Positions 57,754 through 64,000 of a DNA stretch of 64,000 nt are shown here, piece after piece. Made by a program: the position numbers and the translations under genes. The stretch is from the NCBI GenBank assembly GCA_034231615.1, contig CM067298.1:35656127-35720126 (forward strand). The letters are read 5' to 3'. Each line of letters opens with the position of its first letter. Position 1 is the stretch's first letter. The notes beneath the pieces are model-generated. The model had not been told where the DNA came from. It saw only the letters and a program-made list of their open reading frames with translations, and did not search any database. This stretch comes from Meghimatium bilineatum (Eukaryota > Mollusca > Gastropoda > Stylommatophora > Philomycidae).

Positions 57754-58203
57754 ATTGCCCTACTACTTGCCAAGCTAGCCATTCTAATCAATAACTCACA
57801 AAATTGACTTCTTATTATATCAGAGATATACTAGAAATAAACTTTAAATTGGAACAATTCTTATCTTGATATAAGTAGTGAGAATGAACAATAAATGTTG
57901 AAGTTGATGAAAGATTTGCAGTCATAGAATCAATAATATGTTCCAGGTTAAATGAGTTAAGTCCTGGATTGTATATGATATTCTACTTACCTGGGGGGGG
58001 GGAAGGTTGAATCTCTCAATCCCCTCCCCCCCGTTCCTAATATTTAATTACCCTGGTCACCCTCACTATCTTAACACTATTGGTGGAAGTTGGATAAACT
58101 TTGCTATATGGTATATAACAAAGGAGCAGTTTACAGCATCTACACACTTTGTCAAGTTGGACAATGGATTCTAAGCATACTAGCCTATTTTAGAGACAAA
58201 GGA
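57754..58203. repeat. 450-bp direct repeat, right of LINE 56637-57753
   Basis: It is the second copy of 56189-56636, starting exactly where the LINE (ATC)n tail ends. Confidence 0.93.
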
Positions 58204-59399
58204 AATGACAGTCACAAAAACACTACTAGTCAAACCACATAAGAGGACTGAATATTCTTCCAGAAAGCATCACAAAATACAGGTCCCAATATTGGATCAA
58301 AAGCTATAATAAGTAACTGACCTGGAGAGTTTGAGAGCTAGTTTAAACTTTCTAATCCATAATTTACATTTGGCTTTTCCACTTATTTATTTGCTATACA
58401 TTTTTGTTCATAACTATAAAGTGGTATCCTATATGCTATGTGTTCTTTGGTCTAATTCCGTGCAAGTTTTATGTAATTCAATCTAATGGTTTGTTTTTCT
58501 AAGTGTATATCCACCCTATCACTATCTGGCTAAAGCTTAGTAGAAACATTACCAAGGTACTTAGTCCAAGTGCTGTGTGTGTAAGTCTGAATATATTTTT
58601 ATGTGTAATTGTAGCGTGAAAAAACCTTTAATATAATTTATCAGTATTCATAAATAATAATGAGCAGTATTTTTAAAGAGGAAACCTGTTTTTGAATTAG
58701 GTATATAAATTTGACTAATATTATTTATTATTTATAGTCAATGTTGTGGGATTTTTTAAATGCATATTTTATTTTGTAATTAGTCATCAGATCATCATCA
58801 TCATCATTGCACATAAGAGAAGCTCGTAGGTGCTCCAATCTTCAGACTATCTATGCCATCATATTCCTCTCGTTCGCTGCCGCCATTATATAATGACTGA
58901 CTGATCATCTATATAACTGTGTTGGTTAATATTTTAATTCTGTAATCGATTCAAAATATTGTGACTTGACATGGATTAGTTTTAAAGAAAACTAGAGTTT
59001 CTAACTGTTTTAATTACTTACGGTAGGTAGAATGCCCCTAGTAGCAAATAGTTTTATTGTTGTTTTCCAAAATGGGTTTCCATAGATGATGTAATATGTA
59101 GGGATTCTCAAGTTGATGCTGTGATATAACTCTATATACCTCCTGGCTCAATAAATTTATTTGTGGCATTCTTTTTAGTGTGTAAATTATTTAATGAATT
59201 TAATTGACTCAGAGACAGAATCTTTACAGATAATGTTACGGTTAGTGCTGTGGTATGTATGAAGATTAGCACTAGATTAGTATTACAGATAGGGTTAATC
59301 CTGATCCCACTATTATTAACAATCACAATTGCATAAGCTTCACAACAAACATTTATAGCAACAGTGAGAAGCCATTCTAGGAAACCCTATTTTTCTGTT
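58204..59399. other. Intergenic or intron sequence, nothing recognised
   Basis: AT-rich, with a short (ATC)n run at 58792-58808. No supported gene or repeat end. Confidence 0.5.
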
Positions 59400-60240
59400 C
59401 TCATCTTTGACGTGTCCTTTACAAAACATTGTCCTCACTGCCATTCTGTAACCCTATTGGTTCTGTACAAGCTGCTCAGCTTCTTCCAGTATCATGTTCT
59501 GTAGGTCTTCAATACCTTGTGTCCATTATAGTCTTGGTCTGCTTCTTGTTCTCTTCTCTTGAACTTTTTCCACCATGATTAATATTTCTAAACCATTGTG
59601 TCTTTTTATATGTCCAAAATATGTTGCCTTGGATTTTTTGATAGTTTTCAGGAGCCAGTCTTCTTCTATGTTCAGGTCTTTGTGGACATCTGCATTAGTT
59701 CATCTTTCTGTCCATTATATTCTTAGGACTATTCTATAACATTTCATTTTGAATGCTGATATTTTCTTTACCATTGCAGATAACATTGCTCACATCTCAG
59801 AATCATATGTACCACTGGAAAAATATAACATCTTGATAATTTTTATGTTTTTTTTTTCTATTCACTCCTTGCTACAATTTTGTTGTCTGTGATGTTTTAT
59901 TTTATAACTCCATTGTTAATCTCTTTCTGATCTCAGCTAGCATTCTCCTGTGGTATTGATGGTTGACCAAGATATTACAATTTTCTGACATTTTCTAGTT
60001 GTTCTTTGTCAATGACTATTGTAGGTGTGAGTTCATCTCTGCTGATATGCATTATGTTTGCCTTTTTTTTGCATTGAGGACAAGATTTTGTTCCTCACCA
60101 TGATGTTTAACTGACATAATCATGTGTTCTAAAGCTGTGGGAATTCTTGATATTAAGTTGATGTCATTTGCATACCTAATTTATGGAATCTCATGTCTGA
60201 TATTAAGAGGTTGAAAAACTGTTCATAATTTATCGGTCTT
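59400..60240 (-). mobile_element. RTE-like LINE relic: RT palm to C-terminus
   Basis: On the minus strand the palm box reads RYANDINLISRIPTALEHM, followed by thumb pieces (SAFKMKCYRIVLRI) and the tail KSKATYFGHIKRHNGLEIL. There are many stops and frame changes. Confidence 0.75.
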
Positions 60241-60431
60241 CTCGTACATGTCACTTTTTTTCATTTACTGATCTAAATGATACAATTTTCATATAGCAGT
60301 GTCATGATATAAGGAAACCCTTTTGGAATTAAACAAATTTATCATTGTTTGCTACTATGAGGCATTCTGTCTAAGTGGCTTAATTTATGTAGGAGTGAAT
60401 TCAGTTGTAATGTGTATTCTGAAAACTGGAC

Positions 60432-60731
60432 ATGGCAGAGGAAGTAGATATGGAAAATATCCCAATTGAAAGTGTATCAAACGGACACAGTACTGAAACT
60501 GATATTAACAATGAACATGTTAATGGTGAGCAAACGCCAGTGAGAGAAATCACGTTGACAGACCATCTGAACAAGAGATTACTAGAGACTTTTCTACAAA
60601 GGTTGAACCAGAATGAAGTACCTGCTGCTGTGGGGGTAAACTATATGATAACTAATTCAGAAGCTGAAGAGGAAGAAATTCACACAGACGGTGCTGAATG
60701 GGACAGTGACACTGCCAAACCTCTTTCTTAA
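60432..60731 (+). CDS. 99-codon acidic ORF, unrecognised
   Basis: ATG in a favourable context (GGACATGG) with an in-frame TGA four codons upstream; stop TAA at 60729. The protein begins MAEEVDMENIPIESVSNG, has a helix-like core TLTDHLNKRLLETFLQRLNQ and an acidic end (SEAEEEEIHTDGAEWDSDTA). Codon content looks like host coding sequence, not transposon. It could be a small intronless gene or a retrogene. Alternatively an acceptor inside ATGGCAG|AGG would make it a phase-1 terminal exon, which matches the unpaired phase of host exon k at 31306. The acceptor tract is weak, so I favour a separate gene. I do not recognise the family. Confidence 0.65.
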   Translation: MAEEVDMENIPIESVSNGHSTETDINNEHVNGEQTPVREITLTDHLNKRLLETFLQRLNQNEVPAAVGVNYMITNSEAEEEEIHTDGAEWDSDTAKPLS

Positions 60732-60939
60732 AACATTGTTCGTGCAGATACTCCAGATAAATCAAATGTGACTGATAATATAATATACTCAACATCCCAT
60801 GGTATTCTATTGGGGTACTTGAAATCTATGCAGAGACTTTTTAAACAGATTTTAATCTGACGCTCAAATCACAAGTTTATTTCAACCATCACCAGCCTAA
60901 TGAAGATCTCATATTTTAAGTGCCCTTATTATCAAACAG

Positions 60940-61003
60940 GTCTTTCTACTGGAGGAATAAATCAAATGTCTGACAAAAAATGTATAATTGTAGGAATTGG
61001 TGG
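60940..61003 (+). CDS. First coding exon of a P-loop kinase, probably nicotinamide riboside kinase
   Basis: The acceptor is cttattatcaaacag at 60939 and the donor gtaagt at 61004. After 26 nt of 5' UTR, ATG at 60966 opens MSDKKCIIVGIGG and the exon ends in phase 2 inside the Walker A glycine loop. Nicotinamide riboside kinases begin the same way: a short N-terminus, a beta strand, GI(S/G)G, then TN-GKTT. NMRK phosphorylates nicotinamide riboside to NMN in NAD salvage. The GKTT half would be on the next exon, which I do not find before 64000. A uridine-kinase-like P-loop protein is the main alternative. Confidence 0.6.
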
Positions 61004-61009
61004 GTAAGT

Positions 61010-61977
61010 ACATATGATATCTTCTAGTTAAGCTACTCATTAGGTTATCATCATTACCATCAAAGCCCATAAGCATTCAGGGTCAAAGGGGTGTCACGCA
61101 TTGGAAATATCAACATAAAATTAAGTCATGCCTCTCAGTTCGCAGTTCCTAGTTGTGAGTATGTACAATTTTAATCCTGTCAGTTCTTTAATATTATCAT
61201 TAGGCACTAATTTACCTAAAATTAGGCACTAAAATTCTATTAGATATATTTACTTAAGTTTTACATATGATTCACATTATGATGTGAAACAATTTAGGGT
61301 ACTTGGTTATTCAGATCTCTGTTCAATGTGTCACATTTGTTATTATTAGCCTCTCCTCTGTGGTAAAATATGGAAATAACTGATAGCAATAGCTACGGAA
61401 AGGACAAGAGAATTGTTGAAGACCTATGCTCATCAGGGAGATAAAATGTACACAAAATAGAATGTTTCTATTTCATAGAATGAAAATGTTTCACCATATA
61501 ACTCCACTGAGTAGTAGGCTTCTTGCTAAAATATATACTGTTTAAACAAAAATGTAACATTATTTCAAACATGTACCCAAATTTTATTTTACGGGATTAA
61601 TGTTTCAACCTTGGCATGAAGAAACTTTCAGACTTCAACTAAATCAAACCCTTCTCCAGTCATTCCCAATGCTCAATTGGCGATGCTGGTTCGCAGATGG
61701 CAGTCGGTTCTGGCGATGCCGGTTCGTAAGAACAGGACCTCTGTAGGATCTTCTAACTCAGAGGCCAGCGTCGTGCAGCCAGTTCTTAGCTATTTTATCT
61801 GAAATGTGACAAGCTGCTGGCATTGATTGAACTATGGAGGACGAAGATGCAAATCGATTCCTGAGGTTTGCGCAGCCGTATGAAGCGGTATTCGGCAGGA
61901 GCTGTTACTCTGGGCAAGCCAGTCTGCCACTGAGTCAGTTTGTTTAAATCACCTCCAAGGGTGACTAATAGTGCTTC
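61010..61977. other. Presumed first intron of the kinase gene, nothing certain
   Basis: A GC-richer stretch at 61670-61930 contains repeated GCGATGCTGGTTCGCAGATG-like units, probably an unclassified repeat. Confidence 0.45.
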
Positions 61978-62206
61978 TAACCACATTGTCCGGCTCTTTG
62001 GCGAAGTGGTACAGAGCGCGTCTGTGATGGCAAAGTTACCGAGTTCGATCCTCACCACAGGCAATTGTGCATCCGGACCGTTCAGAAAGCAATGGCAACC
62101 TACTGAACGTATTTATATTGCCTAGAAAATCACCACAGCCAACAAATGCTGGGTTGATAGCTACGTCCTGGATAGGATATGCTACCAATTTTTTTTTAAC
62201 CACATT
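61978..62206 (+). mobile_element. SINE family T1, best copy, 10-bp TSD
   Basis: The body at 61988-62196 is flanked by TAACCACATT (61978-61987 and 62197-62206). The head has A-box TTTGGCGAAGTGGTACAGAG and B-box GAGTTCGATCCTC, about 40 bp apart as in tRNA genes. The body contains AAGCAATGGCAACCTACTGA and ATTGCCTAGAAAATCACC. It ends in a T run. Confidence 0.9.
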
Positions 62207-62464
62207 AAATTGTCTGACCACTACACTTTGTGATTGTCCAGTCTGTAAGTGTCCAATGATGAAGTATCACTTTTCTGTAGTGAGATGAGCCATATTTGTG
62301 CATTGAATTTTCAATTGAATTTATTTGAAGACCGTCAACTTTTATAGGCATTCAATAATATGGTAGGAGAGTTTTGTGTTCAGTAAGTTTCATGGGATTC
62401 TCATGAACCTGTCATGAGTTATTGCCAAAACTGTTGTTTTAACCTTGACCTCTTTCATGTCCCC

Positions 62465-62765
62465 ACGAATCATGAGGTGAGTACAATTCAGGTAACCATG
62501 AGAAGTTAATGACCAGGTGACACAGTCGATAGGTTGAATGATTCCCATTCATAATGTTGTCAGCATCACACCTGCCACCTTTACTTTCTCAGAAGATTTT
62601 ACCCATTTTCTTCGGCTGGGTTGGTCTAGTGATTTTAAAATAATTTTTAAAAGTGATTTTTGGGTTAGTGATTTTAAAATGATTTATGGTTTAACTTAAA
62701 ATTAACTCTTGGATTACCCAACTAGGAAGCCAGTTCACTAATAACTGAGCTACCACAGCCTAAAA
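62465..62765 (-). mobile_element. tRNA-derived SINE family T2, minus copy
   Basis: On the minus strand GGCTGTGGTAGCTCAGTTAT gives an A box and GTAATCCAAGAGTT a degraded B box, then ATTTTAAAATCACTA and GGTGGCAGGTGTGATGCTGA as in 42050-42245. A 29-bp segment is locally duplicated near 62640-62690. Confidence 0.7.
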
Positions 62766-63419
62766 TGAAAACACAGTCATACATTACTTAATGGCTATGG
62801 TGATGCCTTTTGGCTGGGAGCAGACCTCCATTTTTAAAACAGTATAGAAATGATGTCTTGTTACAAAGATACTCATCTCATAAAAGTGAATTGTTGAATC
62901 TTTGAGCCATTCACATATAAGATAAACATCTTTAAACAGACACAAACACCTCAAATCTATTTCTACTGATAGTGCATTTCAGGATACTCTCCGCAGATAA
63001 TGGATATGCAAATTTAGAAAGGGAATAAAAATATATGTCGAACCATTCAGCTCATGCTATATTTGATAAATTACATCATTACTGAAGAAACATGTCTGTT
63101 GCTGCAACAATGAAATATGAAGGTCCTCTACACTGTCTTGAAGATAAAATACAGTAAGACATGTTACAGCTGTACATTGTATCAATTTAAGTGGCAAAAA
63201 TCTGTCAAGATTCAACAATTACCCGGTATACATTTTCAGGACTATTTTTCAAGACTGCAAATTACTGGCCACCCATGTAACCCATATGAATGAACTTGAG
63301 CCCAATACTTAATTAAAACATCTATACAGCATCATAACAACCCACACATAAAATCAGTAAATATGTCATTTGTCATCAAGCAAATATATACGGTTGTGAG
63401 TCATGGAATTAAATAAAAC

Positions 63420-63640
63420 AGTAGCAAAGAGAATCGCTGCTTCTGAAAACAGATCCTACAGAAGAATTTTATGTATACCATGGACAGCTAAAAATACAAA
63501 TCAAGAAGTATTAAGACCAATAAACGCTTAAAAGTACTGACTCCTTAACAATTCCATAACAAGAAAGCAGAGTTTTTTTTTGTCATATAAAGAGACATAA
63601 CAGCATGGAAAGATTAATAGCCGAAGGCAGTAGTTAAAAG
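63420..63640 (+). mobile_element. RTE-like LINE relic (thumb and tail)
   Basis: Pieces NRSYRRILCIPWTAKNTNQE and HIKRHNSMERLIAEG match the style of 46270-46480. The frame is broken. Confidence 0.65.
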
Positions 63641-63649
63641 TCATATGAC

Positions 63650-63965
63650 ATGCCTTTATATTGAGGTTATCTTCTTATAGAAGCTTCATTGCATGTCATC
63701 TATACAATCCCGTAGTCGTAACCTTCGATAACAGTTACCATGTTGTTCTGACAGGCCGACATTGTGCTTGAACTAGTTATGGGCGCAACGTGGGTGGGCG
63801 GAACAACAAAGAAACCTGTCGCAAGGGCCAGAGTTGTGCCCTGATGTCGACGTCTGTTTCAGCAGCATTAGACGCGAAACACCATCAAGTCGGATGACTG
63901 CTGGAACAGAGGGCGGAGCACTTATGGGAATGCCCCACGTGCTGTGAGGCCAGTTTCTAATCAAG
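63650..63965 (+). repeat. Dispersed repeat R1, second copy
   Basis: It aligns end to end with 27646-27965 with about one difference per 15-20 bases. Both copies sit within or next to LINE remnants. Confidence 0.85.
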
Positions 63966-64000
63966 AATGCCCATTCAGCGAAAATCTTTATAAAAATAAC

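Noticed and set aside
61988-62060. Possible functional tRNA gene
   Set aside because: A and B boxes are present but no cloverleaf or acceptor stem; the segment is the head of a SINE with a TSD.

Overview
The window is AT-rich nuclear DNA from an invertebrate animal. Short coding exons are bounded by GT..AG splice sites in large introns. Most of the rest is transposon debris: 5'-truncated non-LTR retrotransposons, tRNA-derived SINEs and DNA-transposon derivatives. The mix of non-LTR elements carrying RNase H, RTE-like elements, TTAA-site elements and a pogo/Tigger relic would suit a mollusc or another lophotrochozoan, but the sequence does not fix the phylum.

Left half (1-31306): one plus-strand host gene, whose 5' end lies outside the window. 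Ten exons (1001-1091, 6030-6141, 8273-8387, 10916-11042, 14958-15144, 17505-17612, 23125-23209, 25359-25481, 29057-30577, 31259-31306) join in compatible phase at every junction, and an eleventh (near 15578-15745) is probable. They encode at least about 874 residues of a Ser/Asn/Asp-rich, largely low-complexity protein that I do not recognise. The gene still needs downstream exons after 31306.

Right end (60432-61003): a 99-codon acidic ORF with its own ATG is followed on the same strand by a small spliced exon. That exon encodes the start of a P-loop kinase, most like nicotinamide riboside kinase.

Mobile DNA. (1) RNase H-bearing LINEs lie at 1-714, 3929-4770, 12805-13367, 18974-20531, 23622-23830, 27420-28440, 47415-49260 and 56637-57753. 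Several have clear target-site duplications (TSDs), and the 18974-20531 copy keeps an open frame. (2) RTE-like LINE pieces lie at 27130-27420, 33018-33275, 34745-36500, 37680-39110, 45400-46627, 49262-50000, 52270-52560, 52925-54720, 59400-60240 and 63420-63640. (3) A SINE family (S1) has about 15 copies and ends in the same GAACGC-GAAGAAG-type tail as one LINE family. (4) A tRNA-headed SINE family (T1) has a body that resembles the RTE/BovB-mobilised SINE core. (5) TTAA-flanked elements occur as three related 0.86-0.89 kb copies and one 1.76 kb copy. There is also a Tigger relic, a hAT-type MITE and a 1.2 kb terminal-inverted-repeat element. (6) A 142-bp perfect palindrome sits inside a TA/TACA microsatellite.

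Points that stand out: the shared SINE/LINE tail, a LINE flanked by near-identical direct repeats of about 450 bp, the nested insertions with readable TSDs, and the two unplaced coding signals at 60.4-61.0 kb.
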